Origin: SIG459 sp045631645
Lineage (GTDB): Bacteria; Bacillota; Clostridia; Oscillospirales; Oscillospiraceae
Direction of reading: 5' to 3'
DNA: 27,268 nt
Assembly: GCA_045631645.1 (NCBI GenBank)
Contig: JAZQVC010000036.1
Location: 1-27,268, forward strand
The stretch's first letter is position 1; each line of letters starts with the position of its first letter. The translations under genes were made by a program, and so were the position numbers. The notes under the pieces are model-generated. The model was not told the DNA's origin. It did not search any database and saw nothing but the letters and a program-made list of their open reading frames with translations. Positions 9,551-16,220 of this stretch are shown here, one piece after another.

Positions 9551-10435
9551 ATGTCTACGATGTATAATAAGAGAAATAAGAAAAACAGAGAGCATAGTTT
9601 GCGCATTGGTTCTATATTTGAATGGATCTGCCGAGGTGTTGATATATTCAATTTTTTTGGTATATCTATCCTTACCATAACAAACTACGTTCGAAACAAC
9701 TTGGCAGAAACATGGTGGTTGGTGTTGCTGGCAATAGTTTTAGCTATTGTACTGCATATTGCGCATCGGCTGTGTGTAAAATACGGGAGAGATATAACAG
9801 CATATGCGCTCAATCTTTTTGCAAAAAAAGCCCCATATCGTTTGGAAAAATGGGAATCTACTTACGAGTATTTGAGTGAAACAGAAATGCAGTTTAATGC
9901 CCATTTTGATGTGGTAGCCTGTCAGACTGGGGTGGATCACATCAGAGTGCGTTACAACTGGAGTGGAGCCAGCGAGGTTTCACCGATAAAGCTTCAACCC
10001 ATAAGAGGCGGGCAATTTCATACAAAGTGCATTGTTCCAGATGGAAGTGAGTTTGGTTATGCCTTCTATAAAGTTCTTAGCGACACCAAAAACAATAAAG
10101 GTGACAAACCAATGAAATTGGGAGTCGCAATCAAAGGCCTTAAGGACACAGAAAAGAAGGCATCTCCGCACCTCCTTACGAACATCAATGTACCGACAGA
10201 CAGACTGATAATGACTGTCATATTACCAAGTAATATCAGTCCGGAAAATATAGAGTATTTGGAATATATCCATGCAACAGACGACTACCATTGGCATAAG
10301 TATGTTACGGAGGATAATCCAGATTTGGTGAAAGCAGAACTGACGAGCGACAACAAAAAGAAAATCGTGTGGGAAATCTGCAACCCTGTTGTTGGTGGGA
10401 AATATGTTATAAAATGGCATCCACAAATAACGTAA
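9551..10435 (+). CDS. Accessory two-helix membrane protein with soluble beta-rich domain (moron, unknown function)
   Basis: The 294-aa protein starts at an ATG behind GGAG. Two hydrophobic segments (about residues 30-48 and 56-76) form a membrane hairpin. A soluble region of ~200 residues follows, predicted beta-rich, ending in an Ig-like block with W-E-I-C-N-P, G-G-K-Y and K-W-H-P. I recognise no catalytic motif. The DNA is clearly more AT-rich than the phage genes around it, and the gene has its own promoter, so it looks like a separately acquired lysogeny-expressed gene. A two-helix membrane anchor plus a C-terminal sensor-like domain occurs in several anti-phage and exclusion proteins; that is only an analogy. 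Its stop at 10435 is followed at once by another promoter. Confidence 0.65.
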   Translation: MSTMYNKRNKKNREHSLRIGSIFEWICRGVDIFNFFGISILTITNYVRNNLAETWWLVLLAIVLAIVLHIAHRLCVKYGRDITAYALNLFAKKAPYRLEKWESTYEYLSETEMQFNAHFDVVACQTGVDHIRVRYNWSGASEVSPIKLQPIRGGQFHTKCIVPDGSEFGYAFYKVLSDTKNNKGDKPMKLGVAIKGLKDTEKKASPHLLTNINVPTDRLIMTVILPSNISPENIEYLEYIHATDDYHWHKYVTEDNPDLVKAELTSDNKKKIVWEICNPVVGGKYVIKWHPQIT

Positions 10436-10441
10436 ATTGCA

Positions 10442-10470
10442 TTGACAAAAAACGCAAATAATAGTATCAT
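10442..10470 (+). promoter_or_regulatory. SigmaA-type promoter leading to a three-codon ORF
   Basis: TTGACA (10442-10447), exactly 17 bases, and TATCAT (10465-10470) are close to consensus. Downstream, AAGGAGGG (10499-10506) is an excellent ribosome site six bases before an ATG at 10513, whose frame closes after Met-Gly-Asn at TAG (10522-10524). Expression signals are therefore present but no gene follows them. Confidence 0.6.
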
Positions 10471-10512
10471 GACTAGTAGCGAGAATCAGATGTTCTATAA
10501 GGAGGGAATTAT

Positions 10513-10524
10513 ATGGGAAACTAG
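10513..10524 (+). other. Three-codon minigene or decapitated gene start
   Basis: ATG-GGA-AAC-TAG sits behind a strong ribosome site and promoter. It may be a leader minigene, or the preserved front of a gene lost by recombination near the prophage boundary. No continuation is found in the other frames downstream. Confidence 0.35.
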
Positions 10525-10632
10525 AGCGAATAAAGATTTCGTTATTGAGCATGGCTCTTTTTAACATATAACAAATAGGGAACGAGCGAAAAATTACTAT
10601 ACGGTGTCTTTTGATATCTCGATCTCAATGCC

Positions 10633-10666
10633 GAAACCCGGCAATCGTTAAAGATTGCGGGGTTTC
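10633..10666 (+). terminator. 14-bp hairpin near the cotJC junction
   Basis: Arms 10633-10646 and 10653-10666 pair at 13 of 14 positions around the loop GTTAAA. There is no T-run on the + strand, so terminator function is uncertain. It lies about 35 bases before the point where cotJC homology begins and may mark the end of the phage or mobile segment. Confidence 0.45.
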
Positions 10667-10699
10667 TACACATGATACACGCTAAAAAGTTGCAGTCTA

Positions 10700-11233
10700 T
10701 TGGAGACTGGCGGTCCCGATGGTGAGCTTGCTGCCAGCCAGCGCTATCTGAGCCAGCGCTATTCAATGCCTTGGCGCTCCGTTGCCGGCCTTTTGACCGA
10801 CGTTGGCACGGAGGAACTGAGCCACATGGAGATGATATGCGCCATTATCCATCAGCTCACCAAGGATCTGACCATTGACCAGATAAAAGCTCAGGGCTTT
10901 GAGCCCTATTTTGTTGACCATACCCTCGCTCTCTGGCCTCAGGCTGCAAGCGGCACGCCTTTCTCAGCAACTGTGTTCCAGAGCAAGGGCGATGCTATAA
11001 CCGACCTCCACGAGGATATGGCGGCGGAGCAAAAGGCTCGCACAACCTACGATAATATCATCCGCCTTGTGGATGACCCTGATGTTCTTGACCCCATCCG
11101 CTTCCTGCGCCAGAGGGAAATTGTCCATTTCCAGCGCTTCGGCGAGGCTTTGGAGAATGTGAAGGATGATTTGAACAAGAAGAATTTCTATGCCTATAAC
11201 CCCGAGTTTGACAGAATGATGATGAAGAAATAA
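10700..11233 (+). pseudogene. cotJC: Spore coat protein CotJC (manganese-catalase family), 5' end missing
   Basis: From about 10707 the frame reads GGPDGELAAS, then SQRYSMPWR, VGTEELSHMEMI, the AEQKARTTY helix and the REIVHFQRF block. This is the CotJC pattern, with the metal-ligand Glu/His positions of the Mn-catalase fold. CotJC is a mother-cell spore coat component. Full-length proteins have about 30 more residues, beginning near MWxYEKKLQYPV and reaching the GGPDGEL block. Here the upstream frame instead meets a stop at 10673-10675, and no ribosome site or promoter serves the fragment. Everything after the break is intact to the stop at 11233. The clean break inside the gene suggests prophage integration into cotJC with the 5' part elsewhere. 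Phage carriage of the fragment is the alternative. Confidence 0.8.
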
Positions 11234-11247
11234 GGGGAAGATAAGAA

Positions 11248-11287
11248 AAGGCCGGGGAAAATCCCCGGCCTTGGTTTGTTTTTTTAT
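11248..11287. terminator. Bidirectional terminator between cotJC and the repressor
   Basis: An 11-bp stem (11248-11258 with 11262-11272, core GGCCGGGGA) has a three-base loop, a T-rich tract after it (TTTGTTTTTTT) and an A-rich tract before it. It can stop transcripts from both convergent genes. Confidence 0.85.
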
Positions 11288-11304
11288 TGCAAATGCCGAA
11301 GTGC

Positions 11305-12114
11305 TTAATAAATCGGCTTAGGGAGTTTGCGGGGCAAAATGGCTTTGCCGAAGCACACAACGGTGGAATCGCTGCTGCGGGGGATGATGCGGTTTGCATC
11401 CTCCCGCTTGGGATTGGCGGAGAGGAGATAAAGCGTTCCGAAATTATCGGTGCAGTACTGCTTGCAAAGCACGTCACCATCCACGAAGAACACGCCAACA
11501 TCGAATTCTTCAAGACTTGCGTCGCGCTGGACATATACGGTGCTGCCGTCCTCAATATAGGGAGCCATGGAGTCGCCGGAGATGCTGATGCAAAAATCGG
11601 CGCGGGCGGGGACATCCTCCGTAACGGGAATAAGCTCATAATCCTCGCCCTCAATGGGTGAGGCATAGCCTGCTGCTGCCGGAGTGAGATAATGGCGGAT
11701 ATATCTTATCTCGCCCTTGTGGACTTTTGCAGTGGGGAGGGGATAGAAGTTGCGGCTTTCCCCCTTGGCAAGGCGGAATTCATCCTTGCTAAAGAGATAA
11801 CGCCCATAGTCCAAGAGCTCGGAAACGCCGCCGTCATTAAGCTCGGCAACTATCTCGTGAAGAGCCAAAGGCAGTTCGGGAGTTTCCGCGATGGGCAAAA
11901 TATCCTCGCTTTTGCAAAGAAGCCATGCGGAGTTGACGCCCAAAGCGTTGGCTATGGCATGAAGGGCGGGAAGCTTGGGATTTGCTATCAAGGCGTCCTC
12001 ATATCGTTTTATGGTGGACTTATTCACGCCCACTTTTTCCGCAAGCTCGGCCATGGTGAAACCGCGCAGTTCGCGGGCATATTTTATTCTGCTGCCCATT
12101 TCAACAAGGTTCAA
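11305..12114 (-). CDS. CI/LexA-like phage repressor: XRE DNA-binding domain plus S24 autopeptidase
   Basis: The protein has an N-terminal Cro/CI-type helix-turn-helix (IKYARELRGFTMAELAEKVG followed by NKSTIKRYED) and a C-terminal S24 peptidase domain. The likely Ala-Gly self-cleavage site is in PAAAGYAS, the catalytic Ser is in SGDSMAP, and the Lys is in DVLCKQY. DNA-damage-induced cleavage, as in LexA and lambda CI, would release lytic genes. The TTG at 12114 is chosen because AAGGGGGAG lies six bases upstream. An ATG at 12144 would add ten residues encoded by the inverted-repeat element, and an ATG at 12099 is too far from the ribosome site. The gene faces away from the late genes, and its promoter and probable operators lie at 12410-12601. 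Confidence 0.9.
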   Translation of the reverse strand: MNLVEMGSRIKYARELRGFTMAELAEKVGVNKSTIKRYEDALIANPKLPALHAIANALGVNSAWLLCKSEDILPIAETPELPLALHEIVAELNDGGVSELLDYGRYLFSKDEFRLAKGESRNFYPLPTAKVHKGEIRYIRHYLTPAAAGYASPIEGEDYELIPVTEDVPARADFCISISGDSMAPYIEDGSTVYVQRDASLEEFDVGVFFVDGDVLCKQYCTDNFGTLYLLSANPKREDANRIIPRSSDSTVVCFGKAILPRKLPKPIY

Positions 12115-12129
12115 GGCGCACTCCCCCTT

Positions 12130-12404
12130 TAGCCTGACAGACATAATCCGAGCCCGCTCCGCGAGGCGGATTTTAGCGCCAGACTTCCTGTTTCTTCCTT
12201 GGTGGGCGACAGCCCACCCGCATCATTCAATTTTGCCTGACTCAAAAATCCCCTCTCGGGGAGTCGAAGATTTTTGAGGTCATATACTAAGACAGTGCAA
12301 GGCGGCGGTTTGCAGAAAGGCTTTGTGCCTTTCAAAAGCCGGCAACGAAGCAATGCCGACGGATATGCCCACAAAAACGGGTTTGGACTATGTCGGTCAG
12401 GCTA
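12130..12404. mobile_element. MITE-like element, 275 bp with 27-bp terminal inverted repeats
   Basis: The left end (12130-12156) and the inverted right end (12378-12404) match at about 23 of 27 positions, both beginning TAGCCTGAC. The outermost TA on each side could be the TA target duplication usual for IS630/mariner-derived MITEs. Inside are further hairpins (GGTGGGC/GCCCACC at 12201-12218 and a CTCAAAAATC/GATTTTTGAG pair) but no transposase. It sits in the 5' leader of the repressor transcript. Confidence 0.55.
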
Positions 12405-12409
12405 CGGAA

Positions 12410-12438
12410 ATCTTATCACAATAAATTGCATAGCGCAA
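12410..12438 (-). promoter_or_regulatory. Leftward promoter for the repressor
   Basis: On the reverse strand, TTGCGC (12438-12433), a 17-base spacer and TAAGAT (12415-12410) form a promoter whose -35 box lies inside operator O1. The transcript would cross the whole inverted-repeat element (about 290 nt leader) before reaching the repressor start, and O1 occupancy would give autoregulation. Confidence 0.6.
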
Positions 12439-12522
12439 TAGTTTTAAGTTAAAAAGTTGCGCAGCGCTATTGACAAACCGACATTTTGGGTGCTATATTC
12501 GAATTAAGGTTGCATAGCGCAA
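12426..12522. promoter_or_regulatory. Operator cluster O1-O3 of the lysis-lysogeny switch
   Basis: Three copies of a 13-bp near-palindrome of type TTGCRYAGCGCAA occur at 12426-12438 (O1), 12457-12469 (O2, right arm ends GCGCTA) and 12510-12522 (O3). O1 covers the -35 of the leftward promoter. O2 abuts the -35 of the rightward promoter and O3 lies just after its -10. This is the layout expected for a CI-like repressor acting on divergent promoters. Binding is inferred. Confidence 0.7.
12470..12499 (+). promoter_or_regulatory. Rightward promoter for the zinc-ribbon/terminase operon
   Basis: TTGACA (12470-12475) is a consensus -35. TATATT (12494-12499) lies 18 bases on and carries a TG extension (TGCTATATT). 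It sits between O2 and O3, so repressor binding should silence it. No gene intervenes before the ATG at 12629. Confidence 0.7.
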
Positions 12523-12588
12523 CAAAAGAAGGGCGGAAAATGCTGCGTTCGCAGGCAGGTATTTTCCGCCCATACTTAGCCCATTGAG

Positions 12589-12601
12589 TTGCACAGCGCA
12601 A
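12589..12601. promoter_or_regulatory. Operator-like site O4
   Basis: TTGCACAGCGCAA is the fourth copy of the palindrome, 28 bases before the ATG of the zinc-ribbon gene. It lies well downstream of the promoter, so it could block elongation or support looping with O1-O3. Confidence 0.6.
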
Positions 12602-12628
12602 CAAGATAAGGCGCGAGGAGGTAAGAAA

Positions 12629-12955
12629 ATGAAAGAGATAACGATTGTTTACATAGAGTGTCCCCGTTGCGGAAGGGCGGTGGAGCGCACAGCGCCCAAT
12701 CAGAAATATTGCCCCAATTGCAGCCGCATAAAAAAGCGTCCTGCCAAGAAAAAGAAAAAAAGCCTCCAGGAGAGGCTTTGCGACCATAGGGATTTGCACG
12801 GAAAGAGTCTTGCCCGTGTGGATGCGGAGGCAAAGGCTTTTGGGCTCAGCTACGGGCAGTATACGGCGGCGGTTTATAGCGGCGGCATTGACGCGCTGCT
12901 GAAAAGCAGGGGCTTTGATGACCCCACGGCAGTTTTGCGGGGATTAAAACAATGA
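12629..12955 (+). CDS. Small zinc-ribbon phage protein upstream of terminase
   Basis: The 108-aa protein starts at the ATG behind GAGGAGGT. It has two Cys pairs (CPRC at about residues 11-14 and CPNC at about 28-31) forming a zinc ribbon, then a Lys/Arg tract (KKRPAKKKKK) and a helical C-terminal part with a GLSYGQYTAA block. It probably binds nucleic acid. It is the first gene after the repressor-controlled rightward promoter and precedes terS by 30 bp, so it may act in late-gene control or packaging. I do not recognise a named family. An in-frame upstream ATG at 12584 overlaps operator O4 and has no ribosome site. Confidence 0.75.
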   Translation: MKEITIVYIECPRCGRAVERTAPNQKYCPNCSRIKKRPAKKKKKSLQERLCDHRDLHGKSLARVDAEAKAFGLSYGQYTAAVYSGGIDALLKSRGFDDPTAVLRGLKQ

Positions 12956-12985
12956 GAACAAAAAATGGTGAAAGGAGGGGAGAAG

Positions 12986-13471
12986 GTGGAAAATGATGCA
13001 TGCTCTATGAGCTCTTCGAAGAAAAGCGCAGCGCTTACGGCGCGACAGCTGAAGTTTGCTCAGGCGATTATAGAAGGAGCAGACCCCAAAAGCGCGGCCA
13101 TCAAGGCGGGATATTCGGAGAAAACCGCAGCTGTGCAGGGAAGCAGAATGATGAAAAGCGGGAAGATAAGCGCCTATATAGAGGAAACTTTGTCCTCAAA
13201 ATCTTCGGAAGATATATCTCAGGATTGGGTCAAGCGAAAGCTTGCTGAGGTGGCGGAGCGGTGTATGGAGCCCACGCCCCACATGGTTTGGGATAAGTCC
13301 AGCCAGAGCTATGTTCATGACGGAACATGGGATTTTGATGCGGACGGTGCTATAAAGGCTCTCTCGGCGATAGGAAAGTTGGATATGCTCTCTGTACAAG
13401 GCGAGAGCAAGGAGGAAGTTCAGGGCGTTGAAGCCTTTCTGGAGCAGATGGACGGCAGCCGCAGCTTTTGA
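12986..13471 (+). CDS. terS: Terminase small subunit (Terminase_2-type)
   Basis: The 161-aa protein begins at GTG 12986 behind AAAGGAGGGG (12971-12980); an ATG at 12965 lies upstream of that site. The N-terminal half has the Terminase_2 pattern: LTARQLKFAQAIIEGADPKSA (a 'TxRQxxFxxxY'-like helix), AAIKAGYSEKTA (recognition-type helix-turn-helix) and a helix in QGSRMMKSGKI. The small subunit binds packaging sites on phage DNA and regulates the large subunit. The C-terminal part is probably for oligomerisation or TerL contact. The stop is followed nine bases later by a 78-bp repeat. The terL gene is displaced nearly 4 kb downstream by the inserted array. Confidence 0.88.
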   Translation: MENDACSMSSSKKSAALTARQLKFAQAIIEGADPKSAAIKAGYSEKTAAVQGSRMMKSGKISAYIEETLSSKSSEDISQDWVKRKLAEVAERCMEPTPHMVWDKSSQSYVHDGTWDFDADGAIKALSAIGKLDMLSVQGESKEEVQGVEAFLEQMDGSRSF

Positions 13472-13479
13472 AAATCCAC

Positions 13480-13557
13480 AAAGCCTTCCCCTTGAGGGGA
13501 AGGTGTCTGCCCCAAGGCAGACGGATGAGGTGTTGGGGAGTAATAAGCAAAGGAGAG
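13480..13557 (+). repeat. Direct repeat A (78 bp) at the left edge of the array
   Basis: The sequence matches 17398-17475 at 75 of 78 positions. It holds two hairpins (CCTTCCCC/GGGGAAGG at 13484-13503; GTCTGCC/GGCAGAC at 13505-13522) and ends with the AGGAGAG ribosome site of the next gene. This type of hairpin repeat is common between genes in gut Firmicutes. The pair brackets the whole effector/membrane-protein array. Confidence 0.9.
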
Positions 13558-13560
13558 AAA

Positions 13561-14748
13561 ATGGCAAAAACAAATAACAATGCAAAAAATGCAGGAAAGA
13601 CCACAGCGTGGGATAAAGTCAAGGACTTTATAAAAACCGGCAGAGAGTATCAGGTGAAGGCAATAGAAAATATGACGGACTACTATGCGGAAAGAGCGAT
13701 GAATAAGCCCGCGCCGAAGCCGGTTACGTTGGGCAGCATGAGCCCGACGGGAGATGCTGACATGGATAATTATCTGCGGGGTATAAACGCTAAGGCAGAC
13801 AGAGCTGGAGATAACTCAAGAATTGATGTTAGTTTCTCAAACAACGGCACAGGAAAATGGATTAAAGCCGGTCCGCTTGAGAATGGATGGCAGTTTGGCG
13901 ACGGAGCAAAAGCGTATATTGCAACCATTGCAGACGGATGGCGCCAAACAAAAGCCGGCATGTATGGGCTTGGCGAAAAAGCGGCGGATACTGTGCTTAT
14001 GGTCAGTCCTCAGCTTTACAGTGGCTTAGAGCCTGCGGAGGAGAGGAGCGTATATCCCGTTTACAGTTTCAATCCCGAGAAAAAGGAGAGAGATAAGCAA
14101 CTGTACGGAGAATGGGTTGCTGAAGACCTTTATGACGAGGAAACTATGGCAAAAACCATCTATGCAGACCGTCTTATGGAAAAGCTCGGCATAGATGTGG
14201 AAAGAGATTCATTGCTTGGCAAAAAGGCAAAAGATTTTTCATACAGAGCCGGACAGGAAGCGGCGGTATATGCTCTGGGCGTTGCTGGGATACCGACATG
14301 GGTCACCCGAGGTGTTAATGCCTTTGCAGAGGAGGCGGAGCACGCGCTGCGCTCGGGCGCGACCTACGATGAAGCCCTAACAAGTGCACTCATCCACGCA
14401 GGCGCGGAAGTGATAGTTTCCATAGTTTCAAATAATTTGAAACATCTAAAAGTAAAAGACAAAACAATAGGCGAACGCGCAAAGGCTTTTGCTGACAAGG
14501 TGTTTACGAAAAATGAGGCCGTGGATATGTCTGCCGACTTTATGGAAATGATGAGAGCGCACGGCGTGGATTTTCTAAAGGAAGGTACGGAAAGCGCAAT
14601 TATATGGGGACTTGGTAAGTTTGCAGAAAGTATTACATATCAGGATGATAAAACATTCATAGAACTTGTCAGTTCCAAAGAGGCAAAAAGAGAGGCTATG
14701 AAGGAGTTTGTTCAGGGATATCTTTTCAGCTTCTCAGAAAATGAATAA
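13561..14748 (+). CDS. Full-length member of the array's helical protein family (candidate effector)
   Basis: The 395-aa protein starts at ATG 13561 behind AAAGGAGAG. Residues 1-110 are polar and linker-like. Residues ~115-395 are helical and Gly/Ala-rich: a WRQTKAGMYGLGEKA segment, a YADRLMEKLGID block, a hydrophobic stretch (AAVYALGVAGIPTW), an NAFAEEAEHALRSGATYDEA block, an LIHAGAEV block, and EGTES near the C-terminus. The order and motifs resemble residues ~285-505 of the giant virion protein at 2652 (GA..DEA, GxSETTEEG), so I infer a free-standing relative of a virion domain. No enzyme site is visible. It lies between terS and terL, probably transcribed with late genes, and converges on a membrane-protein gene. 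Candidate roles are membrane-active effector or decoy of an ejection protein. Confidence 0.65.
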   Translation: MAKTNNNAKNAGKTTAWDKVKDFIKTGREYQVKAIENMTDYYAERAMNKPAPKPVTLGSMSPTGDADMDNYLRGINAKADRAGDNSRIDVSFSNNGTGKWIKAGPLENGWQFGDGAKAYIATIADGWRQTKAGMYGLGEKAADTVLMVSPQLYSGLEPAEERSVYPVYSFNPEKKERDKQLYGEWVAEDLYDEETMAKTIYADRLMEKLGIDVERDSLLGKKAKDFSYRAGQEAAVYALGVAGIPTWVTRGVNAFAEEAEHALRSGATYDEALTSALIHAGAEVIVSIVSNNLKHLKVKDKTIGERAKAFADKVFTKNEAVDMSADFMEMMRAHGVDFLKEGTESAIIWGLGKFAESITYQDDKTFIELVSSKEAKREAMKEFVQGYLFSFSENE

Positions 14749-14776
14749 ATCAAACAATTCTGCTTTGCACAAAAAA

Positions 14777-14796
14777 GAGGAGGCAAAAGCCTCCTC
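14777..14796. terminator. Bidirectional hairpin between effector gene and membrane gene 1
   Basis: GAGGAGGC (14777-14784) and GCCTCCTC (14789-14796) form a perfect stem with an AAAA loop. Six A residues precede it, giving a T-run on the - strand, so it mainly ends the membrane-protein transcript. Confidence 0.8.
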
Positions 14797-14798
14797 GG

Positions 14799-15068
14799 TT
14801 ATTCTTTCGATTTTTTGATCCACTCAACTATTTTATTAGCAAACACTGACAAGGCAATTAATGATCCTTCGACGGCAGTGCCGATGGCCAAAACCTTGTC
14901 TGATGCGAGAAGAAAAAAAACGGTTGTGGCAACCCACAGTGTTGCAATTGATATGAAACGTGTAAGAGACGTGACACTAATCCTAAATATTGTTAGCCAG
15001 GTTATTTCTACGAACCATAACATATACGCAAAGCTAAACCCAAGAAAAGCAGCAAACCAAAATGACAT
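14799..15068 (-). CDS. 89-aa three-helix membrane protein 1 of the array (divergent member)
   Basis: The start is set at 15068 because AAAGGAGGT in the leader repeat lies about nine bases upstream; this gives 89 residues, the same length as the other three array members. Hydrophobic segments at about residues 3-23, 37-57 and 62-82 suggest three membrane helices, followed by a short basic end (KKSKE). It aligns without gaps to the other members, but only motif-like positions match, such as the A-x-D-K segment near residue 55. It is convergent with the 395-aa protein gene, shares its terminator, and has its own promoter in repeat R1. It is a candidate immunity or superinfection-exclusion protein. 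Confidence 0.75.
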   Translation of the reverse strand: MSFWFAAFLGFSFAYMLWFVEITWLTIFRISVTSLTRFISIATLWVATTVFFLLASDKVLAIGTAVEGSLIALSVFANKIVEWIKKSKE

Positions 15069-15077
15069 ATCTCGCGA

Positions 15078-15160
15078 CCTCCTTTGCAAGGTTTAAGCAG
15101 AAGTTGATTTATTGAGCTCATTATATATCAGACTGTGTGGCAATGCAAGGAGAGAAGCGG
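15078..15160 (-). repeat. Promoter/leader repeat R1
   Basis: First of four ~75-83 bp repeats (R1-R4). Read on the - strand, it contains the -35, -10, leader and ribosome site of membrane gene 1. R1 and R2 share their outer end through AGAGAAGCG, where the + strand switches to effector-family coding sequence. Confidence 0.9.
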
Positions 15161-15873
15161 AAAAACAGAGAGCAGCGGACTTCGTAGCCAAAGACCTTAT
15201 TGATGAAGATGCCATTGCGGAAACCCTTTACGCAGATTACCTTGCAAGAAATCCCGACCTTGATGTAGGGCGCGATTCAATTCTGGGAACAAAATCCAGA
15301 GTTCTTGCGAAAGAAGCGGGAGAGCTTGCAGCAGTTACCGCTCTGCAGGCTGTGGGTGTTCCATGGTGGCTTACCACGGGAGTCAATGCCTTTGGAAATG
15401 AAGCGGAGCATGCTGCAAAAGAAGGCGCGACATTTGACGAGGCTGCCACAAGCGGACTGATAAGCGCGGGTGCGGAGATATTTACGGAAGCGATTTCCAA
15501 AGGATTGAAATACAGCGGTCGGTCATTAAGCGATAGGGCGGCTCAAAAAATCAGCACATATATAGCTGATGATTTCGTTAACACGGCAATAAGATTTGGA
15601 CTTAAATCTCTGAGTGGAGGGTTTGAAAATTCAGCTAAATGGGCGATCGAAAAATTCGGAGAATGGATCGCAGATCAGGACGAAGAAACTCTTAGAGAAA
15701 TTTTCACCTCAGATGAAGCACGTAAAGAGTTTACTGCGGCATTTTTGAGCGGATTGATGCTGAAGGGTGTACCGTCGGCGGTTGATTCAGTTTTTAGTAA
15801 AAACGATCTTGTCGCACAGTCATACGACTGGGTCAAGGGACATTACACACCCTACTTGCCTTCGCACAATTAA
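15112..15873 (+). pseudogene. 5'-truncated copy of the effector-family gene (orphan C-terminal region)
   Basis: The open frame from 15112 starts within repeat R1, reading the promoter repeat as protein, and has no ribosome site; real homology begins near 15151. From there it parallels residues ~175-395 of the 395-aa protein: a YADYL block, GRDSILGTK, a Gly/Ala hydrophobic segment, NAFGNEAEH, GATFDEAATS, SAGAEI. It then has a different, longer C-terminus ending YLPSHN. The N-terminal ~170 residues are missing. The remaining frame is intact for over 230 codons, so truncation is recent or the segment serves as a recombination donor. Expression as a functional protein is unlikely but not excluded. 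Confidence 0.75.
15120..15148 (-). promoter_or_regulatory. SigmaA promoter of membrane gene 1
   Basis: On the - strand, TTGCAT (15148-15143), 17 bases, TATAAT (15125-15120). Consensus -10 and optimal spacing suggest constitutive expression, including in lysogens. Confidence 0.85.
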
Positions 15874-15895
15874 AAGTCGGAATTTCACAAAAAAC

Positions 15896-15918
15896 AAAGG
15901 GAGGATGAACCTCCCTTT
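15896..15918. terminator. Hairpin terminator between truncated copy and membrane gene 2
   Basis: AAAGGGAGG (15896-15904) pairs perfectly with CCTCCCTTT (15910-15918) around ATGAA. An A-rich tract before it supplies the T-run for the - strand transcript. Confidence 0.75.
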
Positions 15919-15941
15919 GCGACACGGAAATTAGCAATAAA

Positions 15942-16211
15942 TTACTCTTTCCATTTCCATATAAGTACCCGAATCCAATGAACGGCAAGACTTATGATTA
16001 ACACTATCATAAAGGCAATAAAAGTGATTGTCCATAGTCTCTCGGGTGCAAACAGATTGTACAAGAATGCGGCAACAAATAAAACCGGATAGGATATGAG
16101 CATAGCTTTGGTGGGAATATCAACCTTAAACATGTCAGCCCAATACACAATGATAGTTGGAATGAGGACTGCTGTCGTAATTCCCCAAATCAAGCAAAAC
16201 CATAACGGCAT
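15942..16211 (-). CDS. 89-aa three-helix membrane protein 2 of the array
   Basis: The ATG at 16211 follows AAAGGGGGT in the leader repeat. Three hydrophobic segments (about residues 3-23, 36-55, 60-83) are joined by short loops. The first loop carries the YWADMFK(V)DI motif and the second the LFAPE(R/K)LW motif; the protein ends in HWIRVLIWKWKE, identical in proteins 3 and 4. The aromatic, basic end suggests a cytoplasmic interface tail. It is convergent with the truncated effector copy and transcribed from the promoter in R2. No known family is recognised. Immunity to a membrane-active partner, or blocking of DNA entry by related phages, are the leading ideas. Confidence 0.8.
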   Translation of the reverse strand: MPLWFCLIWGITTAVLIPTIIVYWADMFKVDIPTKAMLISYPVLFVAAFLYNLFAPERLWTITFIAFMIVLIISLAVHWIRVLIWKWKE

Positions 16212-16220
16212 ATTTTACAA

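Noticed and set aside
10700..11233. Functional phage-encoded manganese catalase
   Set aside because: The sequence follows spore-coat CotJC, lacks the N-terminal region and expression signals, and stops cleanly at a host-like terminator.
12129..12374. 81-codon - strand ORF upstream of the repressor
   Set aside because: It lies wholly within the MITE-like element; the ORF includes its hairpins and has no ribosome site.
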